From Ananas comosus (taxonomy: Eukaryota; Streptophyta; Magnoliopsida; Poales; Bromeliaceae): a stretch of 64,000 bases of DNA. The notes beneath the pieces are model-generated. The model worked only from the letters and a program-made list of their open reading frames with translations. It had not been told where the DNA came from and ran no database searches. The stretch spans positions 8,009,703-8,073,702 of the forward strand of contig NC_033635.1 in the NCBI RefSeq assembly GCF_001540865.1. Direction: 5' to 3'. Shown here one piece after another: positions 21,687 through 32,400 of this stretch. Made by a program: the position numbers and the translations under genes. The first letter of the stretch is position 1. Each line of letters begins with the position of its first letter.

Positions 21687-24357
21687 TGTCACGCCCCAGG
21701 ACCGATACCAATTTGGGCCGGCACGAGCACGTTAAACAGACGCCGAACGGACAGTGTTTTCCCTGCCCGCCCAAGGCTCATCACTTGTACATTTTCAAGT
21801 AGAGAAAAGCACTAGCGAAAACAGACACAAACGGCTTACACGAAGGTAAGCAATAGCCATGGGTGAAAGAAAGGAAACTAAACATCTACACAAGTACTAT
21901 GATTCTCTTTTGATCACATACATTGCATTCAACTTGTACATTCATAGTTCTTTACATACTTTTCATCATTTCTTTTTACATCACATTATGCTCGAGATAA
22001 ACATTACATTCTTTTTCTTTTACATCTCAATTCATCAAATACAAAAGATGAAGTAAGGGAATACTACTACAAAATGTAAACCCGACTTGGTAGTCACTGT
22101 CTATGGCGCGATACCTTTACTGCGGTCGCTCGCCGGCTCGCTCGGTCCCGGCTCTGTGGAAATAGTGGGGTGAGAACTACAACGAAGTTCCTAGTGGGTT
22201 CGGTTCCAATCTCACCGACTTTCCCACTAGGACTAACTCAGACATAATAGAAAGGATAAGCAAGATAGTAACCAAACTATAATCATGATGCTAATATGCC
22301 TGAACAATAAAGTAAGGAATATGCTCAACATAAATCATGCAAGTATGCAAGTTCTTTGTTCTTTACTCTTTATTTCTTAATCTTTGTGCTTTGTTCTTTA
22401 ATCTCACGGCTAACCCGGGGGTTTCACCACATTAACTTGCCCACATTAAGTCCATCATCGTGGGCCCTCAGCTGCGCCCCGCTAAGACCGTCCTCGGGTT
22501 TACTCCAACCTATGATGCAAAACTCCGGAGCGCATCGCCCGAGGGGGAGCGACCGCCCTCGAGCACGGAACTCATTGCAAGTATGATCGATCCTTAACTC
22601 TAAGGATATAGTTCAATCATTGTCTTTACACTAACTCTAGTGTTCTTTATATCACTTTATTTTGCTAGCTCTAGCAATCATTGTTCTTTAACTTTACTCG
22701 TTCTTTATGCCACTTTCATTTTCTTTACTTATCTCTACTCATTTTCATCGTTCTTTGCGCCACATTTTTCTTTGATGCCACACACTAACTCTAGTGTTCT
22801 TTATATCACTTTATTTTACTAACTCTAGCAATCATTGTTCTTTAACTTTTCTCATTCTTTATGCCACTCGATCTATATTTTATTGTGTCACTTTGTTCTT
22901 TCATCTCGTTGGAGACTCACATCATCTCATGCATACATATAGGGTTGAATAGGTTCTCAAACATTTCGAATAGCACGTGTACTCACATCATGCAACACTC
23001 ACATATATATCATCACATCTACCCTATAATGCATGCAACAATATACATATATGCTCAATTGAATGACACATTAGGCATAGAAGGAATTCCAACAAGTTTG
23101 GATAGCACCACCAACCTCGTAGGCGTACTAGGATGCTACAATGATTTTCCTGGGATTTTTAGCCTCTTAGTTTGCTACCTGCGGCAAAATGAAGCCCTAT
23201 TAGGCCATTTTGCTCATATCTTTACATTGACTTTTCATAACGTTAAACCGAGCACACCAACGCGTCGGAAATACCTCCAATTAGATTTCTAGAGGGTCAA
23301 TTTCACTTTGAAATCCTCCATAACAAAAGCCTAAATTTGGGTGCCCTAGCTCTTAGCATATCAAAACCTAGGGTTTGATCTCTTAGAGAAGCAAAAGTAA
23401 GTTTCAAACCATGTAAAGGTTCCATTTGAATCATCCTTAGCTCAATCAAAACCCATTTTAGGGTTTCACCATGAGAGGGGTTGAAGCTTACCTTCAAGCT
23501 TCACCACCGCCACCCAATCCATAGTTTTGATCTCTAAAGAAGCAAAAGAAAAGCTTCAAATACTCTAAAGGTCCTATAAAAACCATTCTTAGGTTAATTC
23601 AAACCCTAGTTTCGGTTCTACAATGATTAGGGTTCAAGCTTACCTCTAAGCTTGCTCCTATGTTGCTCCAAAGAGGAAGAAGTGGAAGTAGCTCTACTCC
23701 TTGGCTTCTTCTTCATATTCCTTCTCTTTTTTTTCTTCTTCTTTTCATTCTTTTCCTTCTCTTCTTTCTTTTATTTCTTCTCTTCTTTGTCTTCTAGAGA
23801 GAGAAAGAGAGGTGAGAGTGTGTGTGAGAGGGAGTGAAATAAGAGAAATATCCCATTTGCCCCTTAACATAACCCATATGATGCATAATTGCATTTGGGT
23901 CCCTCAACTTTGATCTTATTAAACTGCTTGAACTGGGCAGTTTTCGTGCTCAGGGACCGGTCTCCCCGACTTGGGACCGGTCCCAGAGAGCTTGCCCCGC
24001 GGGCAGCCAGGGCCCCAGCGCAATGCAACCGATCTCTCCCAGAGGAACCAGTCTCTCGGGGACCGATCTCTCCCCGCAGGGACCGGTTCCCGAGAGCTGG
24101 TGTTCTGGGACTTAGCTGATTTTTTAGCTTTCCTCATTTCTCACACATTCGGGGACTGGTCTCTCCCACCAGGGACCGGTCCCCGAGAGCACAAAACCTG
24201 CAGAATGCAGATTTTTGATTCTTTAGCTCTTGAAAACCTCCCACAATGCACTTTTGATCATTTTAACACCTTCGGACTTTCGAAGCGTACCATCCTCGCA
24301 CTTTGGTTAATTTGACTAAAGTTCGATATTTATGCTCCGAATTCTCGGTATATTGCA
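21687..24357 (-). mobile_element. 3' LTR of element A
   Basis: 2671 bp from TGTCACGCCCCAGGACCG to ...CTCGGTATATTGCA (inverted sense TGCAATATACCGAG...). It contains, in sense order, the conserved CAAAGTGCGAGG step near the start, a cluster of GGACCGGTCCC palindromes (23950-24190), a CT tract followed by a GA tract (23700-23840), an AGGTAAGC splice-donor-like site next to it, and a small hairpin near the sense 3' end (21743-21770). The PPT lies directly outside at 24358. Confidence 0.95.
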
Positions 24358-24375
24358 TTCTCCACCCCTTAAAAT
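24358..24375 (-). promoter_or_regulatory. Polypurine tract of element A
   Basis: On the minus strand this reads ATTTTAAGGGGTGGAGAA and abuts the 3' LTR. Retrotransposons prime plus-strand DNA synthesis from such a tract. The same tract occurs in element B (46014-46031), and variants precede the LTRs at 53175 and 56259. Confidence 0.9.
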
Positions 24376-24401
24376 AATTTCGTCTGCGAAATTACACATA
24401 C

Positions 24402-24998
24402 TTAACTCGTCGACTCAAATAAGTGCGGATACTCTCTTCGCATAACCTCCTCAAGCTCCCAAGTGGCTTCTTGCGCAGCATGGTTGCTCCATTGGACTTT
24501 CACATATGGAATTCTGCGACTCCGCAGCTTTCTTTCTTCTCTTTCGAGGATGCACACCGGGTACTCCTCATAAGACATATCCTCACGTAACTCCACGGGC
24601 TCGTACTCTAATACATGTGTTGAGTTTCGAATATACTTTCGGAGATTTGACACATGAAACACATTGTGAACTTCCGCGAGTCTCGGTGGTAGTGCGAGCT
24701 TGTATGCAACCGCACCCACGCGCTCCAATATCTCAAATGGTCCGACATAATGGGGACTTAGCTTCTCACGGACCCCAAAATGTTTGACTCCTCGCATCGG
24801 CGATACTCTAAAAAATACGCGATCTCCAGCTGCGAACTCTAAGTCTTTCCTTCGCTTATCGGCATAACTCTTTTGTCGAGATTGCGCCGTCGCTAACTGT
24901 TGACGGGCAAGGCAGACTTTCTCCTCCGCCTCCCGCACTACATCTGGGCCAAAAGCCGCTCTCTCGCCACGTCGCTCCAATGGATAGGAGAACGACAC
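24402..24998 (-). pseudogene. Element A integrase C-terminal and chromodomain-like region
   Basis: 198 codons. After a start-like stretch the protein reads through FGPDVVREAEEKVCLAR, the SYADKRRKDLEF step, GDRVFFRVSPMRGVKHFG and the GPFEILERVGAVAYKLALPP segment, which is the typical C-terminal integrase of Tekay/Del chromoviruses. The last ~50 residues (YPVCILEREERKLRSRRIPY, then a W-SNH-EATWELE pattern) look like the chromodomain that steers such elements into heterochromatin. Upstream it is out of frame with the integrase core (a frameshift near 24980-25000), so the initial residues are not native. Confidence 0.9.
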
Positions 24999-25120
24999 TT
25001 CCGACTATATAGTGCCTCAAATGGCACCATCGCTATACTCTCTTGATAACTGTTATTATATGCGAACTCCGCCATCGGTAAGAAATCATGCAATCCTCCC
25101 TTGTAATCTAGTACACACGC

Positions 25121-25579
25121 TCAAAGCAAGTCCTCGAGGATCTGTATTGTCCGCTCTGACTGTCCGTCACTCTGAGGATGAAACGCTGTGCTAAAGTCGA
25201 GCCGTATGCCTAGCGCGACTTGCAAACTCTTCCAAAAGTGGGATGTGAATCTGGGGTCTCGATTCGATACAATTGATACCGGAACCCCATGAAGTCTCAC
25301 AACCTCGTCGAGATAAACTTGAGCTAACTTGTCTCCCGACCACGTAGTATGTATCGGCAAGAAGTGTGCCGACTTTGTCAATCGATCCACTATCACCCAT
25401 ATCGCATCGTGTCCGCCTTGTGATCGAGGCAAACCGGTAACGAAGTCCATCACTATATCTTTCCATTTCCAAACGGGTATTGATAGACTTCGTAGCTTTT
25501 TCGCTGAAAATTGGCGCTCTGCTTTCACCTGTTGGCATGTTAGACATTGTGCCACAAACTCCCCAATATCTCTTTTCAT
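25121..25579 (-). pseudogene. Element A integrase core, catalytic Asp replaced by Asn
   Basis: 152 codons holding the CLTC half of the zinc-binding HHCC motif (residues 12-15) and the DDE core. Asp45 (MDFVTGLP) and Glu142 (DGQSERT) are present. The second catalytic position, 35 residues before the Glu, is Asn106 (VSNRDPRF), where the copies at 46146 and 51914 have Asp. The frame is preceded by a stop in place of Trp (YWWPGM becomes Y-stop-WPGM) and closed by TGA in place of Arg after ILEDLL. Integration activity is not expected from this copy. Confidence 0.9.
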
Positions 25580-25780
25580 ACCCGGCCATCAATAATGCTC
25601 TTTCAAGTCCTTGTACATTTTAGTGCCGCCCGGGTGCATGCTATAAGGGGACTGGTGTGCTTCTTGCATAATCGCCCTTCGCAACTCATCATCTTTAGGC
25701 ACACACCATCGATTTCGAAATCGAAGTGCGCCATCGGCTCCAACGCCAAAGTCTTCGGCATTGCCGCTTTCAACTTCATC

Positions 25781-26470
25781 TCAAACCTTTTGGAGATAAG
25801 GGTCCGAAGCTTGAAGCTCTTTAATCCTCTCAAACAGGGTCGGTTGCACAACTAATGCGGCTAGTGTAGCCGGCACTCCCGGCGCTACCACTTCCAACCC
25901 AAGCCTTTGCATTTCCTTGTGCAATAGCGGTTGAGGCGTAATTGCCATCGCTAAATTCTCCGCCGATTTTCTACTTAAAGTGTCGGCCACGACATTGGCC
26001 TTCCCGGGATGGTATAGTATAGTGACATCATAGTCCTTTAGCAACTCTAACCACCGCCGCTGCCGCATGTTCAGTTCCTTTTGGGTGAACAAGTACTTTA
26101 GACATTTATGATCTGTGTAGACTTCACAATGTTCACCATACAAGTAATGCCTCCAAAGCTTTAGCGCGAAAATCACCGCGGCTAACTCGAGGTCGTGAAT
26201 CGGGTAGTTTTTCTCGAAACTCTTCAATTTGCGCGATGCATAAGCAATGACCCGCCCGTTCTGCATCAATACACACCCGAGACCAACATACGAGGCATCA
26301 CTATACACTACAAAGGTCTCCCCCGGAGTCGGCAAGGCAAGCACCGGGGTCGACGTCAACTTGTTCTTTAACTCTTCGAAGCTCTGATCGCAATCGTCGC
26401 TCCAAACATACTTTACTCCTTTATGCATGAGGCGCGTTAGTGGAGTGGTTATTTTGGCGAACCCCTCCAC
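25781..26470 (-). pseudogene. Element A RNase H and integrase-linker region
   Basis: 229 codons. It starts in the RT connection ([16 protein letters not shown]) and carries an RT-associated RNase H with [25 protein letters not shown] and ADTLSRKS, the four acidic steps of the active site. It then runs through the linker ([13 protein letters not shown]) and stops at TGA after LQKV, where element B has TGG (Trp). It is cut from the RT upstream by a TAG after GLAGY. Confidence 0.9.
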
Positions 26471-26479
26471 GAACCACCG

Positions 26480-27080
26480 CTAGTAGCCCGCAAGTCCAAG
26501 AAAACTGCGGACCTCCGCTACGTTCGTCGGACGAGGCCAATCCTTTATTACCTCTACTTTCTTCGGATCTACCGAAACTCCGTCGCCCGATACCACATGA
26601 CCCAAGAATGTTACCTCCTTTAGCCAAAAGTCACACTTCTTTAACTTCGCGTAGAGCTGTATTTGCAACACAGCTCTCAAATGCTCTTCGTGCTCCTCTT
26701 CACTCTTCGAGTAAACCAACAAGTCGTCTATAAACACCACGACGCACCGGTCCAACAACGGCTTGAAGACTCGATTCATCAAGTCCATAAATGCTGCCGG
26801 GGTGTTAGAAAGCCCAAACGGCATTACCTTGAACTCATAATGGCCATACCGCGTACGGTACGCTGTCTTGTGCACATCCTTCGGCTTAATCTTTAATTGA
26901 TGATACCCTGATTGGAGATCGATCTTCGAATACACCTTTGACCTTTACAATTGATCGAATAAATCGTCAATCCTTGGTAATGGGTGCTTGTTCTTTATCG
27001 TTACTTTGTTCAACTCGCGATAGTCTACGCAGAGTCGAAGTATGCCATCCTTTTTCTTCACAAATAGCACCGGAGCTCCC
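26480..27080 (-). pseudogene. Element A reverse transcriptase
   Basis: The longest clean part is 26480-26935 (151 codons) with [35 protein letters not shown] and the [13 protein letters not shown] motif, whose DD are the catalytic aspartates. Upstream (26936-27080) the frame continues through [20 protein letters not shown] to DDLFDQL and then has TAA where related copies have a glutamine codon. A small deletion removes residues between VLQ and [13 protein letters not shown] would copy the element's RNA into DNA; this copy is broken. Confidence 0.92.
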
Positions 27081-29136
27081 ACGGTGACACGCTCGGCCTC
27101 ACGAAGCCTTTATCGAGCAAGTCTTGTAATTGGCTTTTCAACTCCTTTAGCTCCACCAGTGCCATTCTATACGGAGCCTTCGAAACTGGTTCCGCCCCGG
27201 GAATCAAGTCAATAACGAACTCGACCTCTCGGTCAGGTGGCAATCCTAGTAACTCCGCCGGAAATACATCCGGGAATTCGCATGCTACTCGAATATCCCC
27301 CAACTCTGGGTACTCCTTCCGAGCATCTACCATGGTTGCCAAATAGGCCTTACACCCTCCTTTGATCATTTTCTTCGCCCTTACAGACGATATGGTCGCC
27401 GCGAAGCGCCTACTTTTGCACGCTTGGTACACCATCTCTTCTTGATTAGGCTCACGAAAAGTGATCACCTTTCTTTCACAATCTATAACCGCATAGTACT
27501 TGGAGAGCCAGTTGGTCCCCAAGATGATATCGAATCCCCACATCTGATCTAGCACTAGCAGATCAATCGGCATAATCCAATCGCCTATTTGCACTGGACA
27601 CGCCAAACACTCATTATGGACACTGAACGAATGTTCCGGGGCGTTCACCCACCAATAGTCCTCGTTGTATTCCATCTTTATGTCATGCGTTTGAGCAAAT
27701 GATGCGCTAATGAATGAATGAGATACGCCTGTATCAAATACTGCTATAGCTCTAGTGCCTTTAATCACAATTATACTTGCCACGACGTCGTCGGGTGCTG
27801 CAGGCTGTTGCTCCTCTACCTGAGCGGCGAAAACCGAGCTGCTAGGTGCTCTCAATCCCTCTGGCTTACGCGGTGATGATGCGCGCCCAGCCGACATTGC
27901 TGGTGGCAACCCTGCAAGCTGTCTCGGGGTAGACGGTGACGATGCTGCCGCCGGTGCAGACGATGTCCACGTCGGGCACTCCCGGATAAGATGTCCCGGT
28001 TGACCACACTTGAAACATTTGCCGTCGCGCTGAGGGCAAGTCGACACTCGGTGCTCTCTGTCGCAAATAACACATCGAGGAGGTCTCCAGTTCCTCGACT
28101 GCTGTCGGGGATACCGAGGGGGTTTCTTAGCATTTGGCCGTCCCCCGGCACCACCCGCCGTCCGCTTTTTGCCTTTGTCCTTACTCTCGGCCATAGCCTC
28201 CCGTTCTTTACGTACATGGGCGCTACCGTGCTTCGCCCATAATGCTCTATCAAAGACCTCCGCAAAGGTCATTAGCTTCAGAATCTGCACCTTCTCGTAA
28301 ATTCTCGGCTGGAGTCCTCGTAAGAACCAATCAGCCCGGTCCCGATCATCTCGAACAACATCAGAAACGCAGTCGATAATGTGGGAGAATTCCTGCTCAT
28401 ACTCCCCCACCGATCGATCACCCTGTCGTAACTTGCGGAACTTCTCTTGCAACCTATGCTTTACCGTATCGGGGAAGTAGTTCGCGAATACCGCTCTCTT
28501 GAACTCCTCCCACAGCATAAGCGGAAGATCGGTAGGTCGATCCCGTTTAACTCGCTTCCACCACACCATCGTCGCCTTCTCAAGACAATGGGTGGCAAGG
28601 TATACTTTGTCCTTCTTCGAGGTATTGAGATCCTCGAAGAGCATCTCCATCGAGTCAATCCATGACTCCACGACCGCTGGCTCCACCAAACCACCTTCAA
28701 AGGTAGGTGGGTCGAACTTCTTGAACTGAATAAGAGCCGCCAACGTGCGCTCTCGCTCCGCCTCTACCGCCGCACTATCAGGATTTGAGGTTCCCGATCC
28801 GGCCGGTAGTACCGTAACTAGGACAACCGCCGCTGCTGCCGCTCCCTCGCCTACGCTCGGCACTACCACATGGGGCGCGACGTGCTCGACACCCACCTGG
28901 GCCGCCGCTTGCTGACGCTCCAAGGCCTCCTGGAGCCACTGAATCTGCTCCCCTTGACGTTGAACAGACTCTGCCTGTTGCCGCACTACACCGATAAGCG
29001 TGGCCATCTGCTTCCTAAGCTCTCCGTCGCTACTCGCTCCGAATCGCTCGGGTGCCGCATTCGACTCCTCAGGCATCGACCTTGTCTGCGGTCGACCATG
29101 AGGTGCCATTGCTTCCTGAAAAGAAGCAATTCGCAT
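27058..29136 (-). CDS. Element A Gag, protease and start of RT
   Basis: 692 codons from the ATG at 29136; an in-frame ATG ten residues on ([12 protein letters not shown]) is an equally likely start. The Retrotrans_gag domain covers about residues 155-275 ([16 protein letters not shown] ... [20 protein letters not shown]). A CCHC zinc knuckle ([14 protein letters not shown], about 374-387) binds RNA. An aspartic protease follows with [10 protein letters not shown] at about residue 466 (usual motif DTGASHSFI) and the ILGTNWL step. The start of RT (EFPDVFP onward) is present, but a 1-nt loss near 27080 shifts the frame after VSPW. It sits about 300 bp inside the 5' LTR and PBS. Confidence 0.93.
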   Translation of the reverse strand: MRIASFQEAMAPHGRPQTRSMPEESNAAPERFGASSDGELRKQMATLIGVVRQQAESVQRQGEQIQWLQEALERQQAAAQVGVEHVAPHVVVPSVGEGAAAAAVVLVTVLPAGSGTSNPDSAAVEAERERTLAALIQFKKFDPPTFEGGLVEPAVVESWIDSMEMLFEDLNTSKKDKVYLATHCLEKATMVWWKRVKRDRPTDLPLMLWEEFKRAVFANYFPDTVKHRLQEKFRKLRQGDRSVGEYEQEFSHIIDCVSDVVRDDRDRADWFLRGLQPRIYEKVQILKLMTFAEVFDRALWAKHGSAHVRKEREAMAESKDKGKKRTAGGAGGRPNAKKPPRYPRQQSRNWRPPRCVICDREHRVSTCPQRDGKCFKCGQPGHLIRECPTWTSSAPAAASSPSTPRQLAGLPPAMSAGRASSPRKPEGLRAPSSSVFAAQVEEQQPAAPDDVVASIIVIKGTRAIAVFDTGVSHSFISASFAQTHDIKMEYNEDYWWVNAPEHSFSVHNECLACPVQIGDWIMPIDLLVLDQMWGFDIILGTNWLSKYYAVIDCERKVITFREPNQEEMVYQACKSRRFAATISSVRAKKMIKGGCKAYLATMVDARKEYPELGDIRVACEFPDVFPAELLGLPPDREVEFVIDLIPGAEPVSKAPYRMALVELKELKSQLQDLLDKGFVRPSVSPWELRCYL

Positions 29137-29416
29137 TAGCTACTTGACCAACATTACTTGACTATACCCAATCCAGCGAAAGCAACATGCACATTCATCC
29201 TTGCCTTAAGCGTCATGTCGTCGGCCGCCCGACACAACACCAGAAGTAGAGGACAAACGAAAATTAAACTTAGCCTCTAATCACATTAGAGCTGTCCCAA
29301 CTTAACCCAATCACAAGCTTTCGCTAACTTTGATTCTACGTCACTCACGTTCCCTAGATCCTTAAGGTCTTCCAATCCTAAGGGTCTCTAGGTCCATTCC
29401 TATTCTTTCACTCTAG
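29137..29416 (-). other. Element A untranslated leader
   Basis: About 280 bp between the primer-binding site and the Gag start, non-coding, as expected for the packaging/leader region of a gypsy element. Confidence 0.7.
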
Positions 29417-29428
29417 GCTCTGATACCA
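29417..29428 (-). promoter_or_regulatory. Primer-binding site of element A
   Basis: The minus strand reads TGGTATCAGAGC, the complement of the 3' end of initiator tRNA-Met, a few bases inside the 5' LTR. Reverse transcription starts here. It fixes the element's orientation as minus and the LTR edge at 29436. Confidence 0.95.
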
Positions 29429-29435
29429 CAATATC

Positions 29436-32400
29436 TGTCATGCCCCGGGACCGATATCAATTTGGGCCGGCCCGAGCACGTCAAGCAGACGCCGAATGGA
29501 CAGAGTTTCCCCTGCCCGCCGAAGGCTCATCACTTGTACATTTTCAAGTAGAGAAAGCACTAGCGGAAACATACACAAACGGCTTACACGAAGGTAAGCA
29601 ATAGCCATGGGTGAAAGAAAGGAATCTAAACATCTACACAAGTACTATGATTCTCTTTTGATCACATACATTGCATTTAACTTCTACATTCATAGTTCTT
29701 TACATACTTTTCATCATTTCTTTTTACATCACATTCTCCTCGAGATAAACATTATATTCTTTTTCTTTTACATCTCAATTCATCAAATACAAAAGATGAA
29801 ATAAGGGAATACTTCTACAAAATGTAAACCCGACTTGGTAGTCACTGTCTATGGCGCGATACCTTTACTGCAGTCGCTCGCCGGCTCGCTCGGTCCCGAC
29901 TCTGTGGAAATAGTAGGTGAGAACTACAACGAAGTTCCCAGTGGGTTCAGCCCCAATCTCACCGACTTTCCCACTAGGACTAACTCAGGCATAATAGAAA
30001 GGATAAGCAGGATAGTAACCAAACTATAATCATGATGCTAATATGCCTGAACAATAAAGCAAGGAATATGCTCAACGTAAATCATGCAAGTATGCAAGTT
30101 CTTTGTTCTTTACTCTTTATTCTTTAATCTTTGTTCTTTGTTCTTTAATCTCACGGCTAACCCGAGGGTTTCGCCATATTAACTTGCCAATATTAAGTCC
30201 ATCATCGCGGGCCCTCAACTGCCTCCTGCTAAGACCGTCCTCGGGTTTACTCCAACCCGTGATGCAAAACTCCGGAGCGCATCGCCCGAGGGGGAGCGAC
30301 CGCCCTCGAGCACGGAACTCATTGTAAGTATGATCGATCCTTAACTCTAAGGATATAGTTCAATCATTGTCTTTACACTAACTCTAGTATTCTTTATATC
30401 ACTTTATTTTGCTAGCTCTAGCAATCATTGTTCTTTAACTTTACTCGTTCTTTATGCCACTTTCATTTTTTTTACTTGTCTCTACTCATTCTCATCGTTC
30501 TTTGCGCCACATTTCTCTTTGATGCTACACACTAACTCTAGTGTTCTTTATATCACTTTATTTTGCTAACTCTATCAATCATTGTTCTTGAACTTTACTC
30601 ATTCTTTATGCCACTCGATCTATGTTTTATTGTGTCACTTTGTTCTTTCATCTCATTGGACGCTCACATCATCTCATGCATACATATAGGGTTGAATAGG
30701 TTCTCAAACATTTCGAATAGCACGAGTACTCACATCATGCAACACTCACATTTATATCATCACATCTACCCTATAATGCATGCAACAATATACATATATG
30801 CTCAATTGAATGATACATTAGGCATAGAAGGAATTCCAACAAGTTTAGATAGCACCACCCACCTCGTAGGCGTACTAGGATGCTACAATAATTTTTTTGG
30901 AATTTTTAGCCTCTTAGTTTGCTACCTGCGGCAAAACGGATCCCTATTAGGCAATTTTGCTCATATCTTTACATTGACTTTTCATAATGTTAAACCGAGC
31001 GCACCAACGCGTCGGAAATACCCCGAATTAGGTTTCTAAAGGGTCAATTTTACTTTGAAATCCTCCCGAGCAAAAGCCCCAAATGTGGGTGCCCTAACTC
31101 TTAGCATATCAAAACCTAGGATTTGATCTCTTAGAGAAGCAAAAGTAAGCTTCAAACCATGTAAAGGTTCCATTTGAACCATCCTTAGCTCAATCAAAAC
31201 CCATTTTAGGGTTTCACCATGAGAGAGGTTGAAGCTTACCTTCAAGCTTCACCACCTCCACCCAATCCATGGTTTTGATCTCTAAAGGAAGCAAAAGAAA
31301 GCTTCAAATACTCTAAAGGTCCTATAAAAACCATTCTTAGCTTAATCCAAACCCTACTTTCGGTTCTACCATGATTAGGGTTCAAGCTTACCTCTAAGCT
31401 TGCTCCTATGTTGCTCCAAAGAGGAAGAAGAGGGAATAGCTCTACTCCTTGGCTTTTTCTTCACCTTCCTTCTCTTTTTCTTCTTCTTTTTTTCCTTCTT
31501 TTCCTTCTCTTCTTTCTTTTCTTTCTTCTCTTCTTTGTCTTCTAGAGAGAGAAAGAGAGGAGAGAGTGTCACGCCCCGAGACCGCTACCAATTTGGTCCG
31601 GCCCGGGCGCGTCGAACAGACGCCGAACGGACAGGACCTCCCACGCCGAACGGACAGGACCTCCCCTGTCCGCCCAAGGCAACCAACAGATCATGTATAA
31701 GAATTTACCCAGGAATTCAATTCATAAATACACGATCAAGAAGCACCACCAGTGCGACAAACGAGAGCAAGATACAAGTATAGAAACATCTACAAGTACA
31801 CAAAGAGAGAAGAGCTATCTATTACATTCATTTGACTTAATACATTCAATTACATCTTTTACATTCATCCAAAATATAAATACAACCACTCGAACCTCAC
31901 CCTATACATCATCTACTCTCAAATATAAAAGGGTGACGGCTAGTGCAAAAAGGAAGGTAGCTAATGCTACTAAAACGCCGGGCCCTTACCGCGATCCTCA
32001 CGCTCACCGGGGACACCCGAACTGGAACCTGTAGTAAAATGGGGGTGAGAACTAACTTCCTTAGTTCCCAGTGGGTTCGGCCGCCGACTCCGCCGATCTC
32101 CCCACTAGGTCCAAGTCGGGCACAAGTAGATAATCGATAGATAGATAGATAAGGAAAGCGGTAAATGACAGGAGTAAAGCTACTCTACTATGCCCAATCA
32201 TAAATATATGAATGCATGTACAATGAAATAGGTAAGCAACTAACCTGTTATCATGTCCAAAGGTGAAGCTATTCACTCGTTCATTAACCTCATTTACTTG
32301 TCCATTAATCTCATGGCTTACCCGAAGGCTCGCCTACAGCTCACTAGCCATCTCGACACGTAGGGAGAATTAACTCACACTACGGACCCGAGACCGTCTG

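Noticed and set aside
22356..23292. Frames rich in Phe/Leu/Ser that resemble membrane proteins
   Set aside because: They lie in the CT/TTTA-rich LTR of element A and are repeated with changes in the second LTR (30103-31039).
24506..28729. Plus-strand frames across element A
   Set aside because: They are antisense shadows of the minus-strand polyprotein.
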